A stretch of DNA of 64,000 nt from Paracoccus mutanolyticus (GTDB lineage Bacteria; Pseudomonadota; Alphaproteobacteria; Rhodobacterales; Rhodobacteraceae): NCBI RefSeq assembly GCF_003285265.1, contig NZ_CP030239.1, positions 3,528,358 to 3,592,357 on the forward strand, read 5' to 3'. Positions within the stretch are counted from its first letter, which is position 1. Each line of letters begins with the position of its first letter. This document shows, piece after piece, positions 8,726 through 25,348 of this stretch. The notes beneath the pieces were generated by a model that did no database searches, was not told the origin of the DNA, and saw only the letters and a list, made by a program, of their open reading frames with translations. The translations under genes were made by a program, and so were the position numbers.

Positions 8726-9904
8726 TTGACCGCAACCAGTTTCTCGCGCCGCGGCGCGGTTATGACGACCGCGGCACGCCGTTCGCTGGCGATCCGCGCA
8801 AGCCGGATCGCCGTGATGGGTGCCGTCATGCTGCTGACAGCCTGCGGTCTGCCCCGCTCGGGCCCGACACGGGGTGAAATCTTCAAGGGTTCGGTCGCCA
8901 ACGGGGGCAGCACCCATGTCGTCACGGTGGACGACCGGGTGAACCGGGCGGCGAACTTCTCGCCCGCCTATGGCTTCGGATCCGACTTCAAGAACGCCGG
9001 CCAGGTCGGCGCGGACGAAGTGCGGCCGGGCGACGTCCTGGGCCTGTCGATCTGGGAAAACGTCGATGACGGGCTGCTGGCCTCGATGGGGACCAGTTCG
9101 ACCCAGCTTCAGCAGTTGCAGGTGGACAGCCAGGGCTATATCTTCGTGCCCTATGCCGGCCGCGTCCGCGCCGCGGGCAACACCCCCGACGAACTGCGCC
9201 GCATCATCACGCAGAAGCTGGAAACCCAGACCCCGGACCCGCAGGTCATGGTGACGCGCGTGGCCGGCGACGGCGCGACCGTCTCGGTCATGGGCAAGGT
9301 CAACGGCCAGGGCGTCTTCCCGATCGAACGGCCGACCCGCACGCTGTCGGCCATGCTGTCGCGCGCCGGCGGCGTCAGCATCGAACCCGAGGTCGCGGTG
9401 GTCACGGTCAAACGCGGCAACACCTCGGGCCGCGTCTGGTTGCGCGACCTTTACTCCAGCTCGCGCAACGACATCGCGCTGCGCCCCGGCGACATCATCC
9501 TGGTCGAAGAGGACGAGCGCAACTTCACCGCTCTGGGCGCGCTGGGCGGGCAGACCAAGGTTCCGCTGGGCAATGACGAGGTCAACGCCATCGAGGCCGT
9601 GGCCATGGTCGGCGGCCTGTCGACCACGCTGGCCGACCCCAAGGGCGTCTTCGTCCTGCGCGAGGAGCCGCAGTCGGTCGCCCGCGCCGTGCTGGGCCGC
9701 AACGACATCTACGGCGACCAGCGCGTCGCCTATGTGCTGGACCTGACCCGGCCGGACGGGATGTTCCTGGCCCGCGACTTCGTCATCCGCGACGGCGATA
9801 CCGTCTACGTCACCGAAGCGCCCTTCGTGCAGTGGCAGAAAACGCTGAGCGCGATCCTGACGCCCGCCTCGCAGATCGGCTCGACCAGCCGCTCGTTCGA
9901 GTAG
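8726..9904 (+). CDS. Polysaccharide export outer-membrane lipoprotein (Wza/KpsD-like)
   Basis: About 392 residues. I choose the TTG at 8726 because AGGAG sits nine bases upstream; an ATG at 8762 is the alternative. The lipobox LLTAC (Cys near residue 38) marks a lipoprotein. The Poly_export core VRPGDVLGLSIWENVDDG...GYIFVPYAGRVRAAGNTPDELR is followed by two SLBB-type beta-grasp repeats (VSVMGKVNGQGVFPI and FTALGALGGQTKVPLG). It should form the outer-membrane pore for capsule produced with KpsS and KpsC. It is followed four bases later by kpsC. Confidence 0.88.
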   Translation: MTATSFSRRGAVMTTAARRSLAIRASRIAVMGAVMLLTACGLPRSGPTRGEIFKGSVANGGSTHVVTVDDRVNRAANFSPAYGFGSDFKNAGQVGADEVRPGDVLGLSIWENVDDGLLASMGTSSTQLQQLQVDSQGYIFVPYAGRVRAAGNTPDELRRIITQKLETQTPDPQVMVTRVAGDGATVSVMGKVNGQGVFPIERPTRTLSAMLSRAGGVSIEPEVAVVTVKRGNTSGRVWLRDLYSSSRNDIALRPGDIILVEEDERNFTALGALGGQTKVPLGNDEVNAIEAVAMVGGLSTTLADPKGVFVLREEPQSVARAVLGRNDIYGDQRVAYVLDLTRPDGMFLARDFVIRDGDTVYVTEAPFVQWQKTLSAILTPASQIGSTSRSFE

Positions 9905-9908
9905 CGGG

Positions 9909-11886
<1,978 letters not shown>

Positions 11887-11922
11887 GGAAGCCGGGCCTT
11901 TGGCAAGCGGGTCAAAGCGCCG

Positions 11923-12921
11923 TCACTCGGCCCGCAGCCAGCGGTGCATCAGGTCGGGGCCGATGGGGCGCGTCTCGACCAGGCGAAAGCGCGGCGCATC
12001 GGCCAGCCGCGCCAGCGCCAGCGGACCCGTCGCCGCCCGCCCGTCGCCGCCCAGCACCACCCCGGCCGTATAGCCGACCAACTGGTCCACCAGCCCGGCG
12101 CGCAGCAGGCCGGCCGCCAGGATGCCGCCGCCTTCGCAGAGCACCCGGGTCAGCCCGCGCGCGCCGAGGTCTGCCATGACCGCCGCGGGATCGCCCGCAA
12201 GCTGCCACAGCGGACCGTGTTCGGCGCCTTCTGGCGGCAGGTCCGGCAGGGGGCCCGAGGATACCACCACCCGCACTGGCTGGCGCACCCGGCCCATGCC
12301 GCGCACGTTCAGGCCTGGGCGATCGGCCCGCGCCGTACCGCCGCCGACCATCACCGCGTCATGGGTCAGGCGCAGGCCGTGGACATGGCGCCGTGCGGCG
12401 GGCGCGGTGATCCACTGGCTTTCGCCTAGCGCCGTGGCGATGCGCCCGTCGAAGCTGGTCGCAAGCTTCAGCGTCAGCATCGGCCGGCCCAGCGTCACCC
12501 GCGTCAGGAAACCCCGCTGGGCCTCGCGCGCCGCAGCCTCGCGCACGCCTTCGGTCACGGCGATGCCGGCGGCGCGCAGCATGGCGTGGCCACGCCCCGA
12601 CACGCGCGGATCGGGATCGGTCAGCGCGGTCACAACGCGGGCGACGCCGGAACGGATCAGCGCCTCGGCGCAGGGCGGGGTCTTGCCGTGATGGGCGCAG
12701 GGCTCCAGCGTGACATAGGCGGTGGCGCCCCGCGCGGCCTCGCCCGCCTGGGCCAGGGCGCGGACCTCGGCATGGGGGCGGCCGCCGGGCTGGGTCCAGC
12801 CGCGCCCGACGACGCGGCCATCGCGCACCAGCACGCAGCCCACGGCCGGGTTGGGCCAGGTGTTGCCCAGGCCACGCCGCGCCAGCGCCAGCGCATGGTC
12901 CATGTGGCGCGTATCGCTCAC
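11923..12921 (-). CDS. ribD: Bifunctional pyrimidine deaminase/reductase RibD
   Basis: 332 residues, somewhat short but complete. The N-terminal deaminase has the zinc motif HAEVRAL and [11 protein letters not shown], with [11 protein letters not shown] before it. The C-terminal reductase begins [18 protein letters not shown] and continues with [13 protein letters not shown] and [14 protein letters not shown]. It carries out the second and third steps of riboflavin synthesis from GTP. The start overlaps the stop of nrdR by four bases. Next on the strand, the capsule genes separate it from ribE. Confidence 0.95.
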   Translation of the reverse strand: MSDTRHMDHALALARRGLGNTWPNPAVGCVLVRDGRVVGRGWTQPGGRPHAEVRALAQAGEAARGATAYVTLEPCAHHGKTPPCAEALIRSGVARVVTALTDPDPRVSGRGHAMLRAAGIAVTEGVREAAAREAQRGFLTRVTLGRPMLTLKLATSFDGRIATALGESQWITAPAARRHVHGLRLTHDAVMVGGGTARADRPGLNVRGMGRVRQPVRVVVSSGPLPDLPPEGAEHGPLWQLAGDPAAVMADLGARGLTRVLCEGGGILAAGLLRAGLVDQLVGYTAGVVLGGDGRAATGPLALARLADAPRFRLVETRPIGPDLMHRWLRAE

Positions 12922-13381
12922 TCTTCGACGGTGCCGGGGCGCAGTTCGCTGACGAACTTGTCGAAATCGTCAGCCGCCTGGAAGTTCTTGTAGACGCTGG
13001 CGAAGCGGACATAGGCCACGGTGTCGATGCGGGCCAGCGTCTCCATCACGATCTCGCCGATGACCTTGGACGGAATGTCCGTGTCGCCCAGGCTTTCCAG
13101 CCGGCGCACGATGCCGGAAATCATCTGGTCGATGCGTTCGGGGTCGATGGGGCGTTTCTGCATGGCGATGCGGATCGAGCGTTCCAGCTTGGCGCGGTCG
13201 AAATCCTCACGCCGGCCGCTGGTCTTGACCACCACCAGGTCGCGCAGCTGCACCGTTCATAGGTGGTGAAGCGCCCGCCGCAGGCCGGGCAGAACCGCCG
13301 CCGCCGGATCGCCACATTGTCCTCGGCCGGACGCGAGTCCTTGACCTGGGTATCGACATTTCCGCAGAACGGACAGCGCAT
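12918..13381 (-). CDS. nrdR: Transcriptional repressor NrdR, one frameshift
   Basis: The gene starts [20 protein letters not shown] with the N-terminal zinc ribbon (CPFC...CPAC) and [18 protein letters not shown]. It continues in another frame with [18 protein letters not shown] and the ATP-cone domain ([15 protein letters not shown]...[12 protein letters not shown]). One G is missing near 13258, where TATGAACGGTGCAG should read TATGAACGGGTGCAG. NrdR represses ribonucleotide reductase genes when dATP is bound. Because nrdR is highly conserved, the break is probably an error. It is translationally coupled to ribD. Confidence 0.9.
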
Positions 13382-16229
<2,848 letters not shown>

Positions 16230-16244
16230 GGGTGGCTCCGGGTT

Positions 16245-16784
16245 CTATTGCAGGGGCTTGGAATATTTTGTCTCAAGCACGATCAGGCCGCGCAGGGCGG
16301 CGATGCGCTTGATCAGCTCGGACAGGCCCTGCAGCGTCAGCAGGCCGAAACCCACCGGCAGCAGCAGCTTGGCCGGCCAGCGCACCAGGCCGCCGGAATT
16401 CGACGACATCTCGTGGATGCGCCAGGACGACACGAAGATCGGCCAACTGAGCCAGGCGGCATAGGCGGCAAAGGGCAGCAGCAGGAAGATCAGCCCGAAC
16501 AGGTCGATCCACAGCCGCGCCCGGTCCGAGACAGCGCCATAGATCAGGTCCACGCGGACGTGTTCGTTGCGGTAAAGCGCCGCCGCCGCGCCCAGCAGCA
16601 CGATGGCGCCGAACAGATACCACTGCACCTCGAGCCAGGCGTTCGACGAGGTGTTGAACAGCTTGCGCACGATGGCGTTGCCCGCGCTGATCAGCACGGC
16701 GGCCAGCACCAGCCAGCTGACGCAGCGGCCGATGAACAGATTGACGCGGTCGATGCCCCGCGACAGGCCCAGCAGGGCACCCAT
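16245..16784 (-). CDS. TRAP transporter small permease (DctQ)
   Basis: 179 residues with four hydrophobic helices. Motifs are SWLVLAAVLISAGNAIVRKLF, a typical DctQ block NTSSNAWLEVQWYLFGAIVLLGAAAALYRNEHVRVDLI (quoted only in part in the family sense), and KLLLPVGFGLLTLQGLSELIK. It forms the membrane complex with DctM and takes substrate from DctP by a sodium gradient. The acidic/carboxylate substrate cannot be told from sequence. It lies 15 bases upstream of dctM. Confidence 0.88.
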   Translation of the reverse strand: MGALLGLSRGIDRVNLFIGRCVSWLVLAAVLISAGNAIVRKLFNTSSNAWLEVQWYLFGAIVLLGAAAALYRNEHVRVDLIYGAVSDRARLWIDLFGLIFLLLPFAAYAAWLSWPIFVSSWRIHEMSSNSGGLVRWPAKLLLPVGFGLLTLQGLSELIKRIAALRGLIVLETKYSKPLQ

Positions 16785-16895
16785 GTCGAAACCTCCCCTT
16801 GATGCGGCCCCTCCTCGGTGCCGGCGCGCCGGTTGATCCGGTCGTCACCGGATTTGTATGAGTGAAGGGAAAATACCGGTCAAGCGCCGCCCGGT

Positions 16896-17639
16896 TTACG
16901 TCGCGGCAAGCGCCAGCAGGGCGGCGATCTCTCCGACCTGCTGGACGGCGCCGAGGACATCGCCGGTCTGCCCGCCCAGGCGCCGCGGGCCAGCCGCGCC
17001 AGCGCGTATTGCGCCAGCCCGCAGGCGAGAAGCGCGGGCAGGACCCCGCCCGCCGGGACCAGCGCCAAGGCCGCGATCAGCAGTCCCACCGCCACCGCCG
17101 CGCCGGTGGGGCGCCCGGCGCCGCGCCCCAGCCCGCGGGCCGGGCGGGTGGCAGAAAGGCCAGCGCCGCGGCCAGCCCGCGCGCGAGCAGGGCCGCCGCC
17201 CCGATCAGCGCCAGCCGCCCTGCCCCGGCGCCAGCGCCGCAAGCGCGGCGGCGCGCAGGCCCAGCGACAGAAGCAGCGCGATGGTGCCGTAGCTGCCGAT
17301 GCGGCTGTCGCGCATGATCCCAACGCGCGGGCGCGGTCGCGGGCCCGCAGCCATCGGCGAAATCGGCCAGCCCGTCCTCGGCAGCGCGCCGGTCAGGGCC
17401 ATGCCCGCCGCCAGGGCCAGCAAGGCGCAGGCCAGCGGCGGCAGGCCCAGCCCCGCGGCCAGCGCCAGGACCAGCCCCGCGCCCGCGCCCACGACCACGC
17501 CGACCAGCGGAAAGGCCCAGGCGGCGGCGGCCAGAGGCGGGGGCGTTTCTGGCAGCCAGCGCCCGACGGGCAGCCGCGTCAGCCAGACCAGCGCGGTCGC
17601 CGCCTGGACGATAGGGTCAGCCAATCCCCGCCTCGGCAA
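16896..17639 (-). CDS. cobS: Cobalamin synthase CobS, several frameshifts
   Basis: The gene starts near 17639 with QAATALVWLTRLPVGRWLP and continues with FPLVGVVVGAGAGLVLALAA, IMRDSRIGSYGTIALLLSLG and GLLIAALALVPAGGVLPALL. The C-terminus, in another frame, reads GDVLGAVQQVGEIAALLALA with a stop at 16896. CobS is a multi-helix membrane protein that joins adenosylcobinamide-GDP and alpha-ribazole. The expected acidic motif (HEDGLADFADG type) is scrambled at 17340-17400 by single-base losses. At least three corrections are needed. It follows cobT with a short overlap. Confidence 0.75.
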
Positions 17640-18573
17640 AGGTGGCCATGCCGTTGTGGCACTCCAGCGCCGCGCGCAGGACCATCAGGGCGACGGCCGC
17701 GCCGGTGCCTTCGCCCAGCCGCATGTCCAGGCCGACGACCGGGGTCTTGCCCAGCACCGCGACCAGGCGGCGGTGGCCCGGCTCGGCGCTTTCGTGGCCG
17801 ATCAGGCAATGGTCCAGCGCGTTGCGGTCGTTGATGACCAGCACCCCCGCCGCCGCCGTGCAGATGAAACCGTCCAGGATCACCGGGATGCCCAGTTCGC
17901 GGGCCCGGATCACCGCGCCGCAGATCGCGGCCTGTTCGCGCCCGCCATAGCTGCCCAGGATCGAGGCGGCGCTGGCCGCGCCCTTGTGCCGCTTCAGGCC
18001 GGCCTCGACCGCGGCGATCTTGCGAGCCAGGATGTCGTCGTCCGCGCCGGTGCCGGGGCCCACCCAGTCCTCGGCCCCGCCGCCGAAGGTCGCGGCGGCC
18101 AGAGCGGCGGCGACCGTCGAATTGCCGATGCCCATCTCGCCCAGCAGGATCACGTCGGCCTGCGGATCGACCGCGTTCTTGCCGGTCTGGATCGAGGCGA
18201 CCAGATCGGCGGTTTCCATCGCCATGCCTTGGGTGAAATCGGCGGTCGGCCGGTCCAGGTCCAGCGCGATGACCTGCAGGTCGGCCCCGGACAGGCGGCA
18301 CAGCTGGTTGATCGCGGCGCCGCCGTTGCGGAAATTCTCGACCATCTGGGCCGTGACCTCGACCGGGAACGGGTTCACGCCCTGCGCGCACACGCCGTGG
18401 TTGCCGGCAAAGACCAGCGCCTGGGCGCGGTCGATCCGGGGCCGCGCGCGCCCCTGCCAGCCGGCCATGAACACGGCCAGTTCCTCGAGCCGGCCCAGCG
18501 ATCCGGGGGGCTTGGTCAGCTCGGCCTGGCGGTTGCGGGCGGCGGCGGCGGCTTGGGTGTCGAATTCTTTCAA
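17617..18573 (-). CDS. cobT: Nicotinate-nucleotide--DMB phosphoribosyltransferase CobT
   Basis: 318 residues, intact. Motifs include RQAELTKPPGSLGRLEELAV, ALVFAGNHGVCAQGVNPFP, QMVENFRNGGAAINQLCR, ILLGEMGIGNSTVAAAL, GGREQAAICGAVIRAREL and VVGLDMRLGEGTGAAVALM. It activates dimethylbenzimidazole to alpha-ribazole phosphate for the lower cobalamin ligand. It overlaps cobU by four bases upstream and cobS by about 23 downstream, so cobU-cobT-cobS form one operon. Confidence 0.95.
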   Translation of the reverse strand: MKEFDTQAAAAARNRQAELTKPPGSLGRLEELAVFMAGWQGRARPRIDRAQALVFAGNHGVCAQGVNPFPVEVTAQMVENFRNGGAAINQLCRLSGADLQVIALDLDRPTADFTQGMAMETADLVASIQTGKNAVDPQADVILLGEMGIGNSTVAAALAAATFGGGAEDWVGPGTGADDDILARKIAAVEAGLKRHKGAASAASILGSYGGREQAAICGAVIRARELGIPVILDGFICTAAAGVLVINDRNALDHCLIGHESAEPGHRRLVAVLGKTPVVGLDMRLGEGTGAAVALMVLRAALECHNGMATFAEAGIG

Positions 18574-19093
18574 GGCATCTCTCGCGGTGGTTTCAGGCGA
18601 AGCGGCAGGCCGCTGACGGCCATCCAGACTTCGCAGGCGACGGCGGCAACCGACTGGTTCATCAAGCCATGCGCGTCGCGGAAGCGACGGGCAAGCGCAT
18701 TTTCGGGCACGATGCCCTGGCCAAGCTCATTCGTGACCAGAACGACGGGGTCCGGGGTCCGCGCCAGGGCCGCGCACAGCCGGCCACGGCGGGTTCGGGG
18801 TCGCCCGCCGCCATGACGTTCGACAGCCACAGCGTCAGGCAATCGACCAGCCGCACGCCCTGGGTGCGGGCCAGGACGCCGGGCAGGTCCAGCGCCTCCT
18901 CGACCGTCTGCCAGCTCGGGCCGCGCCGGTCGCGGTGGCTGGCGATGCGGCGCGCCATCTCGGGGTCGCGGGCCTCGGCCGTGGCGACATAGACCAGCGG
19001 GCCGCCGGCCCGGCCGGCCAGCGTCTCGGCCAGGGCCGACTTGCCGGAACGGGCGCCTCCGGTAACCAGGGTGATGCGGCGATCAGGGTTCAT
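18570..19093 (-). CDS. cobU: Adenosylcobinamide kinase/guanylyltransferase, one frameshift
   Basis: About 174 residues. The P-loop is TLVTGGARSGKSALAE near the N-terminus, followed by VYVATAEARDPEMARRIASH and VRLVDCLTLWLSN. After one frameshift near 18770 the rest reads VVLVTNELGQGIVPENALAR, then FRDAHGLMNQSVAAV. It phosphorylates adenosylcobinamide and then transfers GMP. First gene of the cobUTS operon. No cobalamin riboswitch is evident in the 134-base divergent spacer to 19228. Confidence 0.88.
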
Positions 19094-19227
19094 CCCGTCC
19101 TTGTTTCACAAGCGGCCGCGCCGGAAAAGCGGCAAATCCCGCTTGCCCGGGCCCGGGTTTCGCCGCAAACCTTGCCCGCCCGCGCGGCCTTCTCGCGCGC
19201 GGCCCGATCCTGCACCGGAGGTGCCCG

Positions 19228-20832
19228 ATGATCCGCCTGCTGACGATTGCCGCGCTGGCCCTTGGCCCCGCCCTGCCCGCGCTTGCCGCAGACACCGCCG
19301 AAGGCGAGACGCTGGCCAAGGATCAAAGCTATACCTTCCGCCTGCCCGAGGCGATCCGGACGCTGGACCCGCAGAAGAACGCCGACCCCCAGGGCGCCGA
19401 GGTGATCCGCCAGCTGTTCGAGGGGCTGATGAACGCCGACGCCCATGGCGCGCCGGTGCCCGGGGTCGCCGCCTCCTATGATCTGTCGCAGGATCGGCTG
19501 ACCTATACCTTCCACCTGCGCCCGCAGGCGAAATGGTCGAACGGCGATCCGGTGACGGCGGGCGACTTCGTCCGCGCCTGGCGCCGGCTTGCCGACCCCG
19601 AGACCGCATCGGAACAGGCCTGGTATCTGGAACTGATGCATGTCGAGAACGCGACCGAGGTCATCAAGGGCGCGAAAAAGCCGCAGGAGCTGGGCGTGGC
19701 CGCACCCGACGACCGCACCTTCCAGGTCCGGCTGTCCGCGCCCTCGCCGCAGCTTCCCCATATGCTGAGCCATCCCGCGACCTATCCCGTCAACCGCAAG
19801 GCGCTGGAACAGGGCGACGGCTGGACGCGCCCCGGCACGCTCGTGGGAAACGGCGCCTACCAACTGGAAAGCCACGACCTGGGGGCCCGGATCCTGATGG
19901 TTCCGAACCCGCATTACTGGGACGCGGCCCATGTCGTGATCCGCAGGCTGCAGGGCGTGACGCTTGTCGACGACGCCCAGGCGCTGGCGCGCTATCGCGA
20001 CGGCGGGATCGACCGCATGCGCATCCCCGCCGGGCAATATCCCGCGCTGAAACAGGACCGCCCGGCCGAGGTCGTGGTGCTGCCGCAGGGCTGCACCTAT
20101 GGCTTTGTCCTGAACCTGGGCGACAAGGGCCCCGAGGCGCTGCGCGACCTGCGGGTGCGCCAGGCCCTGTCGCTGGCCACCCCGCGCGAGGCGGTGGTCG
20201 AACAGATCCTGCAAGGCGGCCAGGCCCCCGCCTTCGGCTGGACCCATCCCGTGACCCAGGGGTTTTCCGCCCCCGTCCCCGAAGCCGCCGGGCTGACGCC
20301 CGCCCAGCGGCTGGACCGCGCCCGCGCGCTGCTGGCCGAGGCGGGATACGGCCCCGACCGGCGGCTGGCCCTGTCGCTGACCTTCAACGACACCGACCCG
20401 ACCCACCGCAAGATCGCCGAGGCCATCCGCGACGCCCTGAAGCCCCTGGGCGTCGATCTGGTCCTGCGCGACCTGTCCTGGAAGGTCCAGGTCGAGCGGA
20501 TGCAGACCGGCGAGTTCGAGCTGGCGCGCCAGACCTGGTGCGCGGACTACAACGACGCCTCGACCTTTCTGGACATCTTCCGCACCGGGGGCGCGAACCC
20601 CGGTCACTTCTCGGATGCCGAATACGACCGGCTGCTGGACCACGCCCGCACCGCCCCCGACCCCGCGCCGGACTATGCGGCGGCCGAGGCGATCCTGCAG
20701 CGCGCATTGCCGGTGATCCCGGTCTATCACTATGCCCGGGCCGAATTGCTTCGCGACGACATCCGCGGCCTGCCGCGGGCGAACATGATGAACGAATGGT
20801 GGGCCAAGGACCTGTACCGCGTCGCGCGCTAG
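19228..20832 (+). CDS. Oligopeptide ABC transporter substrate-binding protein (OppA-like)
   Basis: 534 residues, SBP_bac_5 family. Signal peptide MIRLLTIAALALGPALPALA. It contains the family signature regions IRQLFEGLMNADAHG, SDLTYTFHLRP-like YTFHLRPQAKWSNGDPVTA, GNGAYQLESHDLGARILMV, NPHYWDAAHV and FNDTDPTHRKIAEAIRDALK. It ends with the OppA/MppA-type YHYARAELLRDDIRGLP. No permease or ATPase gene is adjacent, so it either serves a transporter encoded elsewhere or, like MppA, binds murein peptides. The start follows a GGAGGTG ribosome-binding site. Confidence 0.88.
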   Translation: MIRLLTIAALALGPALPALAADTAEGETLAKDQSYTFRLPEAIRTLDPQKNADPQGAEVIRQLFEGLMNADAHGAPVPGVAASYDLSQDRLTYTFHLRPQAKWSNGDPVTAGDFVRAWRRLADPETASEQAWYLELMHVENATEVIKGAKKPQELGVAAPDDRTFQVRLSAPSPQLPHMLSHPATYPVNRKALEQGDGWTRPGTLVGNGAYQLESHDLGARILMVPNPHYWDAAHVVIRRLQGVTLVDDAQALARYRDGGIDRMRIPAGQYPALKQDRPAEVVVLPQGCTYGFVLNLGDKGPEALRDLRVRQALSLATPREAVVEQILQGGQAPAFGWTHPVTQGFSAPVPEAAGLTPAQRLDRARALLAEAGYGPDRRLALSLTFNDTDPTHRKIAEAIRDALKPLGVDLVLRDLSWKVQVERMQTGEFELARQTWCADYNDASTFLDIFRTGGANPGHFSDAEYDRLLDHARTAPDPAPDYAAAEAILQRALPVIPVYHYARAELLRDDIRGLPRANMMNEWWAKDLYRVAR

Positions 20833-20837
20833 GCAGG

Positions 20838-21205
20838 TCAGGTCACGGCCAGCAAGCGGCCCATCTCGGCCCGCAGTTCGGCCAGCTCGAAGGGCTTGGC
20901 GATGAAGCCGTCGGCGCCCAGTTCCAGCCCCTTCTTGCGCTCGACGCCGAGCCGCGCGCCGTCATCATCAGCACGCGGATGCCGGAAAGGGCGGGGTCGG
21001 CGCGCATCGCCGTGATGATCTGATAGCCCGAGATGTCGGGCAGCATGATGTCGAGCAGAACCAGGTCGGGCCGATTGAGCCGCATCTCGTCCACGGCGCC
21101 GGCGCCGGTCGCCAGCCGCCGGTGGCTGTGGCCGTCGCGGGTCAGCAGGAACTCCAGCGCGACGGCGATATTGTCCTCGTCCTCGACGATCAGGATATGC
21201 GCCAT
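20838..21205 (-). CDS. Single-domain response regulator, one frameshift
   Basis: About 122 residues, a receiver domain only. MAHILIVEDEDNIAVALEFL holds the acidic pocket; LVLLDIMLPDISGYQ holds the phosphorylated Asp; MTAR has the conserved Thr. After one indel near 20950 the frame gives GVERKKGLELGADGFIAKPF with the conserved Lys and ends LRAEMGRLLAVT. It has no output domain. It lies downstream of acs and the MHS permease on the same strand. Two-component control of acetyl-CoA synthetase is known from CrbSR systems, so a link to acetate metabolism is plausible but inferred. Confidence 0.75.
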
Positions 21206-21261
21206 CACCGGGCTCCTTGCGCAGGGAACCGGGCCCGGCGAACCGGACCCGGTCGGGCGGA

Positions 21262-23049
21262 TCAATCCGCGAAGATGTCCTTCCTGTGGGTCCCGTTCGG
21301 CACGAAGATCGTCCCGATCACCACCGTCATCACGGCCACGATGATGGCATACCACAGGCCGGCATAGATGTTGCCCGACTGGGCCGAGATCGCGAAGGCC
21401 GTCGCCGGCAGCAGCCCCCCGAACCAGCCGTTGCCGATGTGATAGGGCAAGGACAGGCCGGAATAGCGGATGCGGGTCGGGAACAGTTCGACCAGCATGG
21501 CCGCGATCGGACCGTAGACCATCGTCACCAGCAGGATCAGATAGGTCAGGATCACGACGATGGTCAGCTTCTGCGCGGTGAAGATGTCCAGGAAGTGGTC
21601 CGCCCGCGCCACCGTCTCGTTGGTTTCGGCGTTCAGCGGATAGCCCACCGCCTTCAGCGCGTCGTTCACCGCCTTGTCGAACGCGGCCTTGGTGGCGGCC
21701 AGTTCCTCGCCCGACAGGGCCGAGGCGTCGTAGGACGGGATCACCGTGTCGCCGATCCTGATCTCGGTCGGGCTGCCGGCCGGGGCCTGGACGCTTTCAT
21801 AATTGACCGAGGACTTGGCCAGCGTCGCCTTGGCGATGTCGCAAGGCGAGGTGAACTTGGCCGTGCCGGTCGGGTTGAACTGGAACGAACAGCTGGCCAG
21901 GTCGGTCGAGACCGTCACCGGGGTCTGCTGCGCCGCGTAAAGCGCGGGGTTCGCCGTCTTGGTCAGCGCGTGGAACACCGGGAAATAGGTCAGCGCCGCG
22001 ATCAGGCAGCCGCCCAGGATGATCGGCTTGCGGCCGATCTTGTCGGACAGCGCGCCAAAGAACAGGAACCCGCCGGTGCCCAGGATCAGCGACCAGGCCA
22101 CGAAGACGTTGGACGAGAAGCTGTCGACCTTGATGACGTTCTGGATGAAGAACAGCGCATAGAACTGACCCGAATACCAGACCACCGCCTGGCCCGCGGT
22201 CAGGCCCAGCAGGGCGATCAGCGCGATCTTGCCGTTCCTCCAGTTGCCGAAGGCTTCCTTCAGGGGCGCTTTCGACTGCGAGCCCTCTTCCTTCATCTTC
22301 TTGAAGGCGGGCGATTCGTTCATCTGCAACCGGATATAAAGCGAGATCAGCAGCAGGAAGATCGAGCCCAGGAACGGAATCCGCCAGCCCCACAGGTCGA
22401 ACGCCTTGATCATCTTCTGCGTGCCGTCCGGGTTCAGCACGGCCTGGCCCGCCGCATCGACGACCGGGGTCGGGTCCCAGTTGCCGTTGACATAGCCCTG
22501 CACCATCAGGATCACGATCAGCGACAGCAAAAGGCCCAGCGTGGCCGTGGTCTGGATGAAGGCGGTGAAATAGCCCCGCTGGTTCGGCGGCGCGTGTTCG
22601 GCCACATAGACGGCGGCGCCGCCGTATTCGCCACCCAGGGCCAGACCCTGCGCCATGCGCAGCACGATCAGGATGACCGGCGCGGCGACGCCCCAGCTGG
22701 AATAGCTGGGCAGAAGGCCTACCAGGAAGGTCGAACAGCCCATGATCAGGATGGTGGCAAGGAAGGTATACTTGCGCCCGATCAGGTCGCCCATGGCGCC
22801 GAACACCAGCGCGCCGAACGGGCGCACGATGAAGCCGGCGGCAAAGGCCAGCAGGGCAAAGACGTTCCGCGTCGCCTCGGGGAAGGCGGTAAAGAACTGC
22901 GCCCCGATGATCGCGGCCAGCGAACCGTAAAGGTAAAAGTCGTACCATTCAAAGATGGTGCCTGCCGATGAGGCAAGGATCACCTTCTTCTCCTCGGACG
23001 TCATCGGGCGCGAGCGCACCGATGCGACATCCGTCTGGTTATAGGCCAT
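21262..23049 (-). CDS. MHS-family MFS transporter with a large inserted loop
   Basis: 595 residues, starting MAYNQTDVASVRSRPM at 23049. The metabolite:H+ symporter signature is present: SSAGTIFEWYDFYLYGSLAA, GAMGDLIGRKYTF (motif A), LALGGEYGGAAVYVAEHAP and FFGALSDKIGRKPIILGG. Usual members have about 430-550 residues. The excess lies between helices 10 and 11, where about 130 residues (roughly 375-505) form a soluble segment with two cysteines (ASCSFQF and SPCDIA). The C-terminal helices follow (VILTYLILLVTMVYGPIAAM, ELFPTRIRYSGLS). Its position after acs suggests acetate or another short-chain carboxylate, which is inference. Confidence 0.85.
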   Translation of the reverse strand: MAYNQTDVASVRSRPMTSEEKKVILASSAGTIFEWYDFYLYGSLAAIIGAQFFTAFPEATRNVFALLAFAAGFIVRPFGALVFGAMGDLIGRKYTFLATILIMGCSTFLVGLLPSYSSWGVAAPVILIVLRMAQGLALGGEYGGAAVYVAEHAPPNQRGYFTAFIQTTATLGLLLSLIVILMVQGYVNGNWDPTPVVDAAGQAVLNPDGTQKMIKAFDLWGWRIPFLGSIFLLLISLYIRLQMNESPAFKKMKEEGSQSKAPLKEAFGNWRNGKIALIALLGLTAGQAVVWYSGQFYALFFIQNVIKVDSFSSNVFVAWSLILGTGGFLFFGALSDKIGRKPIILGGCLIAALTYFPVFHALTKTANPALYAAQQTPVTVSTDLASCSFQFNPTGTAKFTSPCDIAKATLAKSSVNYESVQAPAGSPTEIRIGDTVIPSYDASALSGEELAATKAAFDKAVNDALKAVGYPLNAETNETVARADHFLDIFTAQKLTIVVILTYLILLVTMVYGPIAAMLVELFPTRIRYSGLSLPYHIGNGWFGGLLPATAFAISAQSGNIYAGLWYAIIVAVMTVVIGTIFVPNGTHRKDIFAD

Positions 23050-23296
23050 GTGTTTCCTCCCTGTCAGCCGGCCTTGCCGGCGGTGTTGGGCATAGGGGGG
23101 CCGTTCCCTGCGGCGCGGGCCGAAAGGTCGTGCGGCAGGCAACAGCCTGGTCCCGATGCGTGCTGTCCGCCCTTGCGGCGGTTCTTGCGTCCGTTCCGCG
23201 CCCGGGAACCCTCCCGCTCCGGGCGCGGACCTTCTCAGGGCCTGCCGCCAAGCGGCGGCGGCGGCGGCGCGGGACCGTGGCCCCGACGCCCTGTCA
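23050..23296. other. acs-MHS spacer
   Basis: About 247 non-coding bases between the end of acs and the start of the permease on the same strand. There is a GGAGGAAAC ribosome-binding site before 23049. No clear terminator is visible, so read-through from acs is possible. Confidence 0.35.
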
Positions 23297-25217
<1,921 letters not shown>

Positions 25218-25348
25218 GGCAGGCCTCCTCCACTCGCTCTGCAGCGCCCTGCGATCCTGCCCACCCCCTCCCCGGGGCACACACGGCCGTCTGTCATGGC
25301 GCCGATTGAGGGAGGTTAATACAGATCACGCCATCGCGTAAAATGGTT

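Noticed and set aside
19094..19227. Cobalamin riboswitch upstream of cobUTS.
   Set aside because: No B12-box (AGCCACTG-like followed by GCCACTG core) could be found in the 134-base spacer.
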